Assembly: GCA_015680685.1 (NCBI GenBank)
Contig: MNCI01038234.1
Coordinates: 80,061 to 137,931 of the forward strand
From: Gnetum montanum
Taxonomy: Eukaryota; Streptophyta; Gnetopsida; Gnetales; Gnetaceae
Reading direction: 5' to 3'
Length of the DNA: 57,871 nucleotides
Shown: positions 43,783-55,939 of the stretch, piece by piece
Numbering within the stretch: position 1 is the stretch's first letter
Layout: each line of letters opens with the position of its first letter
Made by a program: the position numbers and the translations under genes
Notes under the pieces: generated by a model
Database searches by the model: none
Seen by the model: the letters and a program-made list of their open reading frames with translations, nothing else
What the model was told of the DNA's origin: nothing

Positions 43783-44773
43783 CCTTTAATTAAATTATTC
43801 AAAGATTATAATAGGTTTCACATAACCGCAAGCATCAAAAAGCCTATCACACTCAAATGATATTGCAGAGCATGAGGCTCTACAATCACACAATGGTTGT
43901 TCCCAATGCAAGAAACAATCAAGAGAAATATCTCCCACAACCTAGGATAGAGATCTCAACTCACAAGTGAGAGACAAGAGAATAGAACACATACATCAAC
44001 ACACCACAAGTTGATCTTGGAGCTACAATCACCTATTTCACTCACCCAATCTCTATTGCCCAGTTCTCCTTGCATACAAACTCTTCTCCCTCTTCTCATG
44101 GATGAAGGCATACATAATTATAAAGATTCAAAATACTAGGAAGCTTTCTATTTTCCTCCCTAGATGTTTTCCACATGGATCTAGTATCTTTTGGATGTTT
44201 CTCAATTGAAACGCCATGTCAGAGCTTTTCTTCTTCATCGGCATAGACTTCTCTTATTTCATGAAGATGTTTCCTACAAAATCCCTACTCTTAGAAGAGA
44301 TGTCTCCTACTTTTGGTAGATGTCTTCTATGGACTGGAGACATATACACTTTAGGGGAGACGTCTTTAAGAAGACTTCTTCTATGAAAGCCCTTCTTTTG
44401 GGAGAGATTTCTACTATTTTTTGTAGAAGTTTTCTATGAACTAGAGATGTCTACATTTTAGGGGAGACATATCCAGAAAGATGTTTATCTTTCTAGGAAG
44501 ACATCTATCCTAAATATGCCAAAAATAAAAATTCTTTCTTTGATGCCAAGAACCTATGGATGTCTTCCAATAGGTCACCATAGATCTTCCAACCTCATAA
44601 ACTCATCAAAATAAGTCCAAAATAGCTCTAAACATGCTTAAACATCCAAGAATCTTAATCATAAAAATTCAACACAAAAACTAGACACATGTGTCCAAGT
44701 CTTCTCCAAGTGTGAAACCTACAAAAATAACTTGTAGGTCAACCACAAGGAAATTGATTGAGGTGTTCCCACA
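43783..44773 (-). repeat. 5' LTR of the minus-strand gypsy element, outer piece
   Basis: Resumes with 'cctttaattaaattattcaaag', which corresponds to 30747 in the 3' LTR, and ends ggtgttcccaca (minus TGTGGGAACACC). It carries agatgtct/agacatct-type blocks at about 44300-44510 like the 3' LTR. Confidence 0.8.
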
Positions 44774-45390
44774 CCATATTGCTACTTAGCCTCCTTTACT
44801 ACTTTTAGTACCAAGTTGAAGAAAAAAATGAAGCTTAGTAGAGAAGGAAGAAATCTACCATTTTATCTCGGTTGCATTGCTCATGAGTTTCGTATGCTCA
44901 ATAGCTTCAATGATGATAGTTATTTTTAGCTTTTCTTAAATATGTGTGCTTCTACTATTTTGTTAATATGCTTAACAAACATTTTCAAAAAGCTAGGCTT
45001 ATTGTATCTGCAACCTAAGCATCATAGATACAAATTTAACTCTGAAACTTGACCTATTAATGGCTTAAACATGTCTTACCATCCTTAGCCCTTTTTATTT
45101 GTATCTAATGTGGCCTTTTAAGTTGTTGCAATCATTTGAAATCATCTAGATACATTTGATTACATCTAAATAGCTTTATGCATGGTCATGGATGATGGGT
45201 GTGAATTAAATCATGTGTTATTTGAATCTCCTTTTCCAAAGGCTGATATAAGCTGTGTGTTTATGTGGTGACACTAAATTTTGTTTATGTATAGCTCAGA
45301 AATTTTCTCTTATTTAAAAACAAATTACTTGTTTAAAGTATTTGCATGGCCAAGGAAAAACATCTATATGAATTTAATTTCATCTAGATA
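44390..45390. repeat. 1-kb direct repeat (right copy): LTR start plus flank
   Basis: Counterpart of 33481-34488. The LTR part is 44390-44773 and the flank part 44774-45390 ('ccatattgctacttagcc' onward). Similarity breaks at 'catctagata' in both copies (34488 and 45390). Confidence 0.8.
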
Positions 45391-47559
45391 AGTTTGTTCC
45401 CTAAGGCTAATCTTAACTCATGTGATTTAATAGCCATGCTATAGCTCATCCTTTATATATGCTGATTTGGCTTTTCGTTTTGGATTAAAGACAATGTGAT
45501 GAAAGTAAAGAAATGAATAAGCTTTATGATCACATGATTACTATAGCTTATCACCTTAGGCTTAGGCTAATGTGGTAGTTAAAACATTAAGCTAAGTGAA
45601 TCTTCATCTAGATTATTTTCTCTTCTCTTGATCATTGCATTGGCCCCTAAGGAATAATGTTAATTCTATAGCTTACATGACTCTCTTAGAGCTTATACCC
45701 CAAAACACATCTACATAATTTTGAGATCATCTATATAGTTCCACTGACTATGACATGGTGTGGCTCTCAGATTTTCCTTAGAAGGTCATATTTGTGCTAT
45801 AAATATTTTTTCTTAGTAGCAATTAATTATGTTTTTTTTAATGAAATAATTTCTTTAGATTTATCAATTCTTGTGGCTACTGAGTTGGATTAAAATCAAA
45901 ACCTATTTTTAGCTTCCTCGCATAAGTCCATTTCTATCTAGATGGTCTCAAAAGTATTTAGATGTAAAATTTGTTTGTGATAGCTAAGCTTCATTACATG
46001 TGGCATAGGACCCTTTCCTTAAATGCTATCTTGTAAGACCAAAACTTGGTTCTAGAGCTTGGTTGTATAAAGTCATGTGGCTAAAGAATATTCATGTGCT
46101 TAATGTCTTTTCAAAAGCATGTGCTTATGGATCTTGGGGCTAATGTCGTAGAACCAAAATTTAAATGATATTTTTGATACTAAATGTCTCTTCTAAAAAA
46201 ATCATTTTTGAAAATCAAGGATTATTATGCTATGCAACAACCATGCTCCACCTATCATACAATTGAATGGATCAAAAGCTATTAATCTAGCAGAACCATT
46301 TTGTGGATTAGCTATATGGTTTCATACACTAGGTCTATAGCTATTTGTAAATGCTGATGTGGTAGAATTCTTGTGAAAGGGCTAAACTAGTTCTAGTTCT
46401 AGTTCTATCATTAACTGTAGTAAGCTAAAAAAATAAACTTGAACCCACAACCTCTATAGAAAAGTAATCTTGGCTAAACAAAAGCTCAAACTTGCATGAT
46501 CAAAAGCTTCCTTGTGAACTCAAACCTATAATAAAGCTTAACCAAAAATTCAAAGTTTAACATGCCTAATAGATTACACACATGATTATCTAGTGTAATT
46601 AGTTGTATTATTACCAATAAATTTCCTACAGCTAACTATGATAGCAACCTTAGTTCTTTTAAGCATGGTTTTGTTACGGGGATCTAGCTTTTTAAGTTTT
46701 TTTGTTGAACACAACTACTGTAATTTCTATTCAGATGACTTTTAAAAAATAATAATGTATGTATATTTCTTACACTATCTCAAAATTGAAAAACTAAAAT
46801 TGAAAATTTATTAACATTAAATTCGTTAAAGAGGAAATTATATATAGTATGAATTTAAAAAAACATCATTAAGAAAATTTAAGTTTTTTTAGTAACATTT
46901 GGAATAAATCAATTCAATTTTATAAAAGTAATATGCAACCTATGTGTAATATGCTTAAATGAAAAATATGGTAGAAAATTACTGTTTATATTTAATTTTA
47001 TTTTTATTAAATAATTTACATATTCTTTCTTCAACATGGCTTTTGAACCATCTACATATTTAAACTTTTCGATGATGATACCACTCCTACTATGCTTTGC
47101 TAATATATTAGTCTTGGTTTAGTTGTCATATTTATTTTCTTCTGCATTTTCTAAATTTTTTAAGTAGTATTTGTTTTATGATCCTACAAAATAGGTCAAA
47201 ATAAGAATAAAAAATATACTCTTGAATATTATTTATCAAAACATTTATGATTTTTACCTTGCATTACCTTGCAAGCTATAATAAAAAAGAATGTGCTCTT
47301 AAATATTCTATTTATTTAGTGAGCAATGAAGCACCATCAACAACTTAGATTGGATGTCCTAGACATTACTAGATTTCTTTAGCTTCATTAGCCCCAACAT
47401 CATAGTTTTGGAAGATACCAATGTCCATCACGCTAAGTAATCCAATTGAAAAAACATCATGAATGCCCTCAATAACATGATCACTAAGGCTTCTCTTAGG
47501 GATGTGTTTTTTACCTATTTATGGCCATCTTCCTATAAAGTGCATTAGTGCATAGTTTC
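45391..47559. other. Unassigned AT-rich flank
   Basis: No gene. The words catctaga, aagctta and catgtg recur in both orientations through 45400-46100, in the style of 34140-34610. A short tandem 'ctagtt' run lies at 46387-46405. From about 46700 the sequence is AT-rich and featureless until the LINE fragment. Confidence 0.4.
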
Positions 47560-49250
47560 TTTCAACTTGAAGCATATATTTGATAACCTTTACTACCCGC
47601 TATTCCATTTTTTTAACCCCACTTTATACATAGTTTTACACATCTCCTTTATATTTGTATATGGAATAATAGTTATTTTTCTTTAATTCTTGGGAATTTC
47701 TCTAACCTTTAAAATTTCATTAAATAATCATGTTAACTAAGAAACTCCCTACTCCCCTAGTGCTTTCCAAACTTTTATAGGAATATTATCTAGTTCAACA
47801 CCTCTTCTTTTTTCATCTTTAATAAAGTTATCTTCACTCATAAAAGAAAAAGATCATTAAGAAAATCAAAATTTGGTTCTTCTTTTTGGATGTATTCTCT
47901 TGAAAATTCTTCATTTAATAACTCTTGAAAATAATTTTTCTACCTATTCAAATTTTATTATTTTTTACCAAAATTCTTTCATCCATCTTCTTGGTGCATT
48001 TGATATGATTTATGTTCTTATATTTATTATTTATAATTTTTAATAATTTATAAATAAAAGTTTCTTCTCTATTTATTATTACTTTTTCATAAAAGCCATC
48101 CAAGGCATTATGTTTGGCTTTGGGTATTACTACTATTACCTTATTTCTTGTCATTTTGTATATCAACCTATTTTCTTAGCTACTACTTTTCTACCATTCC
48201 TTGAAGCATTTTTTCTTATTTAGGATAACATGTTGCACCTAATCAATTCACCACCATGTCTACTTTGGGATGCATTTTTTACCTTTCATTTTTTTCAAAA
48301 TTTTCTTTCTAATTTTCTAAATGCAACTTTCTATTTAGCCCCAAATGGAATTGACAAAGTAATCCTAATTTCATATACCTTCTTGAAGCAATTATTATCT
48401 AAACAAGTTGATATATTTTTTCCAGATTGTACCATTTTATGGATTTAGTCCCTTTTCTTTTGCAACATTTTAAGCTAAGTATATCTAAGTCCATGATCAT
48501 TTGTCGATATTGAGTTGTATAGCACACTCTAGGTATGATCTTATAGTCTTTACACATGGCCCAGTCTTTTCTCAGTAGTAAGAAATAATCAATTTGTATT
48601 TTAATTCATATTTATATGTATCTAAATGTTCTATTCTCTTCTAGAAATAAGTATTTGAAATTACAAGATCATAGACACTTACAAATTGGAGTAGGAAATC
48701 CACCAAATCATTGTGCTTTCCAAATCCATGTCCTCCATGAATCCTTTCATATACCAATTTCATAGATTCAACATGGTCATTAAAATCCCCCCTAATTAAT
48801 ATTCTTTCTTGTTGAGGAATTGTTTAAAGCACAAAACCCATAAAATCCAAAAACTCTTACTTGATGGAGTTTTCAATGCTAATTTGTGAAGCATACAAGC
48901 TGATGCTATTGATGATCTCATTTCTAAGAACACGTTTGATTTCCATAATCCAATTTCCATGTTGGTATACTTGTACTACTTTATCTTTGTTTGATCAATG
49001 ATAATTCCCACTTAATTTTCATTATTTTATTTTCCTAAGTAGAAAATTTTATAATCTTGGCCTAAGCTTTTTGCTCTCTTCCCTTTTCATATTTTTTCTT
49101 GGAGGTAAGCAATGTTGATTCTTTGCCTTTTAATGGTATAGGTAATTTCAAAATTCATGTTATTGAAAATGTCAATGTTCCAGGTTGCCATCCAAAATTT
49201 CTACCACTAAACTTGCTTATTTACTCAAGTTCATCTCTGATTTGGAAAGC
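47560..49250 (-). pseudogene. RTE-type LINE fragment: endonuclease and N-terminal reverse transcriptase
   Basis: The minus strand shows the apurinic-like endonuclease with TIKRQRINIAYLQEKIWKG (about 49141-49085), ILIRGDFNDHVES (about 48805-48765), YERIHGGHGFGKHNDL (48756-48709), VYDLVISNTYF and KRIEHLDTYK. It is followed by the linker KHNALDGFYEKV, IYKLLKIINN and RWYREYFKKLFNEE (48100-47890). Then comes the RT start DNIPIKVWKALGE.GVS, LFNEILKVREIPKN and RKITIIPY (47795-47660). This is the standard order of plant RTE-clade LINEs. The catalytic RT core and 3' end are missing after about 47600. Frame changes and stops are numerous. LINEs insert by target-primed reverse transcription and are usually 5'-truncated; here the 3' half is lost instead. 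Confidence 0.8.
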
Positions 49251-49738
49251 ATTGTCTATTTTCCATAAAGTTTTAATGATGATGTTGCATATTATTTCTA
49301 GAGCATGCTCTAACAATCCCTTGTTTATTTTCGATAACAACCTTTGTGATTACTATGCATCACATATGAGGAATTCCCTAGCATTTGAAAAATCTAAAAA
49401 AGAATTCATCCATTAGATTTGGCATGCTTTTATATCTAACTATTGACTTGATGCTAACCATCCTATTTTCATATCCAATTTTAGGATTGACATTGATGAA
49501 GTTCAGTAAAGTCAAATGCATTAGTAAAATTTAAAAAGAAAATAAATATTTTATTTTATTTTCCTTTTACTTATTTAATGCAATATCTAATAGTAACTGA
49601 ATGATCTAGTGTAACCAACCTTTTAATCTAAAGATAGGATTTTTTAAAACCTTAGTGTTTAGCGCCCTTACAGTTTATAATATGAAAACCTCAAAAGAAG
49701 AATCTAAACATCTCACTTGTTTTTTTAAGTTGAATGGC
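49251..49738. other. Unassigned AT-rich sequence
   Basis: Open frames here are short and random in composition. It may hold the 5' untranslated part of the LINE. No gene is seen. Confidence 0.3.
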
Positions 49739-50960
49739 TACTAAATTTTGAACTATTGAAGAGGCTTGGAATGATAGCATTGATAAATAACTTTCTAAAA
49801 TAGAAAAATCACTCAAAGATCATATTAATGATAATGTGTCAGATGAAGAATGAATTAAGAGTAAAGAAAATTATAAAAATATAATAACAATATTACCATT
49901 CCATATAGGTATTTTAGATAAACTAGGAATATTATCAATAAAAGAAAATATTAAAACCATATTTCAACCCATCAATAAAATGAGTAATTGGTGCCCCCTA
50001 AGAAAGATAGATTGGAGAGTTTTGATTGTAAGGTGTTTATTAGCTAGAATGTTCTGTAGAAAAGTAGATACTAGGGAAAGTAGAAGAAGCATTCTAACCA
50101 AAACTAAAAGAATATAAAGAATGCATACAACATAATAGAATTGAAAAATGGTAGAACATGTTAATAATAATTGCTCCATAGATAAAACTACGTATACATG
50201 ACAACTAAAGAAATGCAAAGTTTTCACCAAGATAGAAAATTGTATAAAAGAAAAATTAGGGAATCCATAAAATTTAAGCGATATTCCAATAATGTGAATA
50301 AAGATGGAGGTTTAAAGATTAATGGATGATAAAAGTAAAACATCATTAAAAAAGATATAAACACTCTCATTAGATATTTTATTTATAAGATCTTGAGGTA
50401 AATTCCTAGTACTTTTTACCTTATCAACTTTTAAATTTAAAAACTAACTAATAATTTTAATTCAAAAGAATTAAAAAATAATTTACAAATAGGGCCTTTT
50501 TCATTAACTATTCTTATGGATTCAAAACTAGGAGGATTTCACATTGTAAGAAGTAGGAACTTAGAAGCTCAAAGTTTTTACAAATAAAAAAATGCATGTA
50601 CAAGCCATTTTCCTATATAATTATAACCTATGAGGTTAGGATAAGAAAAAAATATCTTATGATAATTCTTATGATATCTTACTTTTATAAGTAGATTTAC
50701 TTCTTGTTGAAGCTAAAGCCCTCTATCAATTTATCACTTATGCTCAAAAATTATGTCAATTATGCTATGGAGATAATCAATGATACACGAGAAAATGATG
50801 GTTGCATCAAGGAGAATTATGGATTCAATTATAGAATATTGTAATAGAGGATTTTCATTTAAATAAAAGGCTCTCTCGAATGACTATAAAAGAAAAATTC
50901 TTATCTAAAGTTTAGTTGAACAACCAAGAAAAGAAGCATTTTTATTTATATTTTGTTAGA
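49739..50960 (+). pseudogene. Unrecognised coding remnant, plus strand
   Basis: An ATG at 49739 starts MATKF, then (stop) TIEEAWNDSIDK, LSKIEKSLKDHINDNVSDEE, NYKNIITILPFHIGILDKLG, FQPINKMSNWCPLRKIDWRV and LIVRCLLARMFCRK. In one frame 49851-50109 has no stop. Further on KTSLKKI, TLSLDILFIRS and GKFLVLFTLSTFKF (about 50340-50440) still look protein-like. The amphipathic composition and clustered stops suggest a decayed gene of perhaps 300-400 codons. I do not recognise the family and make no functional claim. Confidence 0.35.
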
Positions 50961-51572
50961 AGAGGTTTGTCATTAGTCCTCAAAAATATCTATTCTCAAC
51001 CATTCCTATTTATTTAAGAAATTAAACTACTCAAGAAAGAATGAGCATTCAAGATTTAGTTGTTGGTTGGATCAGTTTACCTAGAGAACAACTTATTTGT
51101 ACATTGTACAAAGAAAGCATTTAGGATAAAGAATATATCTTTTATTTTGTCCATATTTGCCTTACATTCAAATGAATCTTCTGCTTTTTCTTTTTTCTTT
51201 TTTGATTTACCCTATCTCTTTAAAGAATTACATCAATGATGTTTTTGATTTTCTTGAAAAATGTGTTGGGACTCTATAACAGTTTGAACAAATCTTTTAT
51301 GATTTCTTGAACATAATAAAAGTTTTCCATTTCTAGTTTCCACAAATAGTAAATCTATAATAATTATTTAAATATTTTCTAGAGTAATAATGAAACCATT
51401 TAATAAGTAATAACCAAAAATCAATCCAACATATTATATCCATAATTACAGTTGCATTGTGTCATGTTTTCAAGGTAGGACAACACTGAATTTCAAGCCT
51501 TTGCTTTGATAGAAAAGACCTCTGGTGGCATGCATGGAAGATCCTAAAAAATAAATATTAAAGACTAATATT
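50961..51572. other. Unassigned AT-rich sequence before the copia element
   Basis: No coding signal beyond short frames. The last bases 'caagg' (51573-51577) are the left target-site duplicate of the copia element. Confidence 0.35.
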
Positions 51573-51577
51573 CAAGG

Positions 51578-52029
51578 TTTTATTCATAGTTTCTTGCACC
51601 AATATAATATTAAATTTAAAGAAAACTGTAGAAAATAAAAAAAGCATAGAGTTTCCCTAGGAAAACCCTTCAAGGTAAAAAAAACTAATAGAAAATCAGC
51701 TTTTGGACCATTAGTAGCACAACTTTAGAGGATTGAAGCTCAAGGAGAATTTACAAAGGAAGGGAGATGACTCTCAAGCTTATGCTTTAAAAGAATGTAT
51801 TGCTTTGGATGCTCCCTTTGAGCTCCTTATATATTGTCATAGGTTACAAAAATAAACTCGTAGTATAAGGGATAGTTATTTTCTTTTTGGGAAAAATAAG
51901 TTGATGTAACAACTATAGATGTATTGACCAAAATGAAAAATCAAATATGGATGATGATGGTGAGCAAATAATGGATGGTGGAGAATCAAGGCAGATTTTC
52001 CTTCAACAACCACCATAACAACCATAACA
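51578..52029 (-). repeat. 3' LTR of the copia element
   Basis: Matches 56668-57100 throughout ('aatataatattaaatttaaag', 'cttttggaccattag', 'gggagatgactct', 'gagctccttatatattgtca'). Its outer end has decayed from TG to TT. The minus TATA is 'tatataagg' (about 51837-51829). The polypurine tract, minus 'caagagggagaat', abuts at 52030-52042. Confidence 0.8.
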
Positions 52030-52159
52030 ATTCTCCCTCTTGATGATAAAGTTACTTGATAAAAAATCTAAACTAATTTTGGGAAATCAGGTTGGAAGAA
52101 GACTAAATGCTGATCAGTACCAAAGAAACTCTGTAGTAGGTGTTGAGTTAGTGAGGATG

Positions 52160-52625
52160 TCTACAATATTTTCTTCAGTAGACACATTGTATAGAAGAAT
52201 CCTATGGTTGTTAATTTCCTTCTATATAAAGTGATACTAAATTTCAATGTGCTTCGTTTGGGCATGAAAGGTTGGATTCTTGGATATGCTAATAGCACTT
52301 TGACTATCATTGCTAATATGTATAGGATTGTGAGCAATGCCAAGTTTATCAATTAGCCTTTGAAGCCATATAGCCTCTCTACAAGCTAAATTAGCAGCAA
52401 CATATTTAGCTTCAGTGGTAGATTAAGCAATACAAGATTGTTTCTAAATTTTCCACAAAATATCACCACTAAAGAAATTAAACACATATTCACTAGTAGA
52501 TTTCCCACTATCAACATCACCATACCAATCTGCATCAACAAAGCCATGAATTCCATTGGAATCATTTTTATTACAAATCCCATAGTTTGAAGTACCGCCA
52601 ACATATTGGAAGACTCACTTCATCA
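52160..52625 (-). pseudogene. pol: Copia RNase H region
   Basis: Read across frames on the minus strand: GIHGFVDADWYGDVDSGKST, SEYVF, then STTEAKYVAANLAC, REAIWLQRLIDKLGI, SNDSQSAISISKNPTFHAQT, KHIEIQYHFI. These are the copia RNase H blocks (GYxDADWAGDxDxRKSTSGY, STxEAEYMAxxxAxxEAxWL, DNxSAIxLxKNPxxHxRTKHIxIRYHFI). The first catalytic Asp is kept; stops and a frame shift are present. Confidence 0.75.
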
Positions 52626-53560
52626 TAATTTTAGTGTTGTTTTCCTAGATTAGATATATACCTACTAAGTTTTTCAAAAATGTAAGCAATATCAAGTCTA
52701 GCAGAGACCATTGCATACATTAAACTACTGATAACAATAACATATGGAATTTTAACCATGAGCTCTTTTTCTTCGCTTATCTTTGGGCATTGTTCAACTG
52801 AAAGTTTAATACCAATTTCACAGGGTGTAGTTACAGGCTTGCAATCATGCATATTAAATCATTTTAAAATATTTGCAACATATGTAGACTGTCTAAGCCA
52901 AAGTCTTTTATTAGCCTTGTCCCTTTTTAATTTCAATGCCAAAAATGTTTTGTGCAACACCAAGATCCTTCATCTCAAATTGAGAAGATAGATGGAATTT
53001 TACCTCCTAAATATCATATATGTTATTACCTGCTATTAACATGTCATTGACATATAGCAGCAAGATAACATATTTTTCACTTGTATTTTTAACATACATG
53101 TAGGAGTCTTCTACACTTCTAACAAAGCTAAAATTTATTATGTGGTTATTAAACTTTTCATTCCACATCCTTGATGCTTGTTTAAGCCCATATAGTGATT
53201 TTAATAATTGACACATCATATGATCTTTCCCTTTAATTTCATATCCTTTAGGTTGAACCATATATATTTCTTCCTCAATCACCATTGAGGAATGTTGTTT
53301 TCACATACATTTGTCATAGTTCAAGATCATAAATAGATATGATAGCTAACAATGATCTTATGGATGTTAATTTTACTACTAGAGAGAAGATTTCATCATA
53401 ATCAGTTCCCTTTCTTTGAGAAAATTCTTTAGCTACAAGTTGTGCTTTTTATTCATTTCCAAATTTTATTTTGTACACCCATTTACTTCCAATGGGTTTT
53501 CTCTTTGATGGAAGATTAATTAGTTTCCAATTTTTATATTTATGAATTTATGACATTTCA
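52626..53560 (-). pseudogene. pol: Copia reverse transcriptase
   Basis: Minus strand: KPIGSKWVYKIKFGNE, AQLVAKEFSQRKGTDYDEIF, TSIRSLLAII, QMYVKTTFLNGD, a frame shift, EEEIYMVQPKGYE, CQLLKSLYGLKQASRMWNEK, YVILLLYVNDMLIAGNN, and MKDLGVAQNILALKLKR. The first catalytic Asp (QMDVK) reads Tyr and the YVDD box reads YVND, so two of the three catalytic acids are gone. The rest of the enzyme (CKPVTTPCEIGIKLS, YVIVISSLMYAMVSARLDIA) is readable to 52640. Confidence 0.85.
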
Positions 53561-53695
53561 ACATTCATTGCCTATTTCCACTTTGAATTTTGCATAAACA
53601 AACATGCCTCATCATATGTTGATGACTCATTGTTTTCAGTAAATAAGACATATTCTTCTAAATGTGAAGGTAATCTTCGTATATGTGTGAAACAT

Positions 53696-54526
53696 TGATG
53701 AGTGGAGAGGTACCCCTACACTCAACCATACGAATACGAGTGTGTATGCATGATCCGGTCGAACTCCGCAAATGGACTAGTTGTCACACCTAGATAGTTA
53801 GCCTTAGGTCGCAGTTCACTATCTTTCCACCTAGACTAGTATTACCTTTGTCATATATGGTTTAGTCCAAAGTGAGGTCTATGATGTGTTTCTACTCTAA
53901 TGCTACTCCTAAGGCAATGGAAGATAATATTAACTATGCTAAGCTAGGAGAGAAAGGGTAAGAGAATATAATCTAGCCTAAGTGCAATGAGCAGCCATTC
54001 CTTGATTATCCGTACACATCTTGAACTTCATGCATGACTACCACTAGGATTACGAAGCGCAAATCCTAGGTACGCCACTGGGTTACCAAGTAGTCACACT
54101 TAAATGCTCGTAATCAAGTTGTACTCATTCTATGATCTAGGAGATTAAGGGTGAGAGAAACTAATTAGGAAAGTAGTAAATAACAATTAATTAAATAAAT
54201 AAATAACAAAGTGAATGCTGCAATGATGAGGTATTCTCGATCTTTATTTTTGGTCATGTGCGTGTCTAAGTACATCACACTCAAATAAAGGATTTTGTAC
54301 AATTACATTCACCACACTGTGGGTAGACACAAGAAAAATAATCTATCTCTGGAGTGGTCAAACTGCTAGAGTTTCACTAAGGAACTAAACTAGGATGTCA
54401 AACAAGGGAGAGCCACTTCTTATTTATCGACATTGAGGTAGACTACGATATTGTGGGGGATGCGATATTGCGAAGGACAATATCACGTATGCAATATCGT
54501 GGCCCATGCGATATCGTGTCCCATCA
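53696..54526 (-). repeat. Solo LTR of the pol-less family inside the copia element (831 bp)
   Basis: Plus strand starts tgatgagtggagaggtacccc and ends atatcgtgtcccatca (TG...CA). It is flanked by a perfect 5-bp target-site duplication AACAT (53691-53695 and 54527-54531). It falls between the integrase C-terminal part and RT of the copia element. The GATATC/GATATT cluster is at 54448-54515. Full family signatures are present, including 'ccaaatggactagttgt'-like and 'gtgcgtgtctaagtac' blocks. The orientation is the same as copy 2. Confidence 0.95.
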
Positions 54527-54531
54527 AACAT

Positions 54532-55939
54532 CTTAAATGATCATGTTCACTTTGTTGTTCACTTAAACTATATTCTCCCTCTTCATGTATTGTATTTGCA
54601 TCTACCATGCTATCACCATCTTGTTCACAAGGGGAAAATCTCCAGCTGAGGAAGTATGATCCTTAGAAATTTCATTATTAATTTTAACAAGCACATACAT
54701 AGGAGTTACATCATTTGAAGGAGTTTAAGTATTTGAAGATTCCTCCTTTGTAGATCCACATTAGTCTCTAAAGATAACATCTCAACTATAAATAACCCTT
54801 TTAGTTTATGGGTTCTACAACTTATAAGCTTTGACACCATGTCCATAGCCAAGAAAAATACATTTGACAAACTTAGAGTGTAATTTCGACCTACTAGATT
54901 TTGGAACATGTACATAGGCTTTACAACCAAAAATCTTCAAATAGTTTAAATTAATGGACCTACCACTTCAAACTTTCTCTAGAATTTCTCCATTAAGAGT
55001 TGATGAAGGAGATCTATTGATAAAATAACATGTAATCATTACTACTTCACCCCAAAATTGCTTGTCAAGGTTAGATTAACTAAGCGTACATCTGCCACAT
55101 TTCATCAGTGTTTGATTAAAGTGCTTTGCTACTCCAGTTTGTTCAAGACTCCTTGGAATAGTCTTTTATATTTAAATGCCTTATTCTTTATAAAAAAACA
55201 TTAAATTCATTTGAGCAAAACTCACCAACATTATTAGTTCTTAGAATTTTGATTTTCTTTCCTAAATAATTCTCAATAAGAGCTTTGAATTCTATGAATT
55301 TTCCAAAAACTTCAAACTTATGTTTTAGAAATAGATTCATCTTTTTCTAGAATAATCATCAATAAAAGAAACATAATANNNNNNNNNNNNNNNNNNNNNN
55401 NNNNNNNNNNNNNNNNNNNNNNNNNNNNNNNNNNNNNNNNNNNNNNNNNNNNNNGTTTCTAATTTATACAAATTTTCTATTTTAATTCTAGAAGCCAAAA
55501 GAGATGAACCATGCAATATTGAACATTTTTCACCTTCAAAGATAACAATTAGTCCTACCTCATACAATCCACTTACAGATAAAAGATTTTTAGTAAGTAT
55601 TGGAACATGACATAGATTGGGAATTGATTGATTTTTAAACTGAATCTTTACCTTTTCATATCCTATAGCTTTACATAAGCCATCATTACCCAATCTTACC
55701 ATTCCAAGATTAGATGTTGTATACTCACCAAACCAATCAACATGTGAAGTGTAGTGATGAGATGCACCCGAGTCCACATACCATGAATATGTATCAACAT
55801 TATTAGAAGATGAGACAACATACAAATCTCGCTTTCGAGCAGGAGGGGCTTGATCACTTTTTGATATATTATTCTCTTTGCCCTTTTCTGGAGGAGCATT
55901 ACAATCTTTCTTTACAGGACCAACTTTACCATAATTCAA
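54532..55939 (-). pseudogene. pol: Copia gag zinc-knuckle, protease and integrase region
   Basis: From right to left: a zinc-knuckle remnant CLNYGKVGPVKKDC (55930 down; normal CxxCxxxGHxxxxC with the second Cys and the His replaced), then protease with the active-site triad DSGA in YSWYVDSGASHHYTSH (about 55794-55748). LCHVPILTKNLLSVSGL and CSILHGSSLLASRI follow, as in copia. After the N gap come YYVSFIDDYSRKR (integrase core start), TGVAKHFNQTLM, YFINRSPSSTLNG, LKIFGCKAYVHVPK, KFVKCIFLGYG. The zinc domain of integrase falls in the gap. Broken by frame changes and stops. Confidence 0.8.
55379..55454. other. Assembly gap (76 N) inside copia integrase
   Basis: A run of N interrupts the pre-integrase/integrase region of the copia element. 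The number of missing bases may not equal the number of N. Coding words on both sides are copia integrase, so the gap does not hide a boundary. Confidence 0.95.

Larger units (their letters stand above)
30644..44773 (-). mobile_element. Minus-strand Ty3/gypsy element with most of pol deleted, 5' LTR split by a nested element
   Basis: Order in the minus direction: 5' LTR (44773-43783 plus 34770-34710), primer-binding site (34705-34694), leader, a duplicated LTR start (33872-33481), an unusual ORF region with the integrase C-terminus, polypurine tract (31794-31780), 3' LTR (31779-30644). The nested pol-less copy 2 occupies 34771-43781 inside the 5' LTR. Reverse transcriptase, RNase H and the integrase core are absent. 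The flanks (30639-30643 'tccag', 44774-44778 'ccata') do not match as a target-site duplication, in line with rearrangement. Confidence 0.7.

Noticed and set aside
48230-48448. Plus-strand ORF of 72 codons
   Set aside because: Shadow of the minus-strand LINE coding region.
49099-49416. Plus-strand ORF of 105 codons
   Set aside because: Complement of the LINE endonuclease start; the minus strand matches a known family, this one does not.
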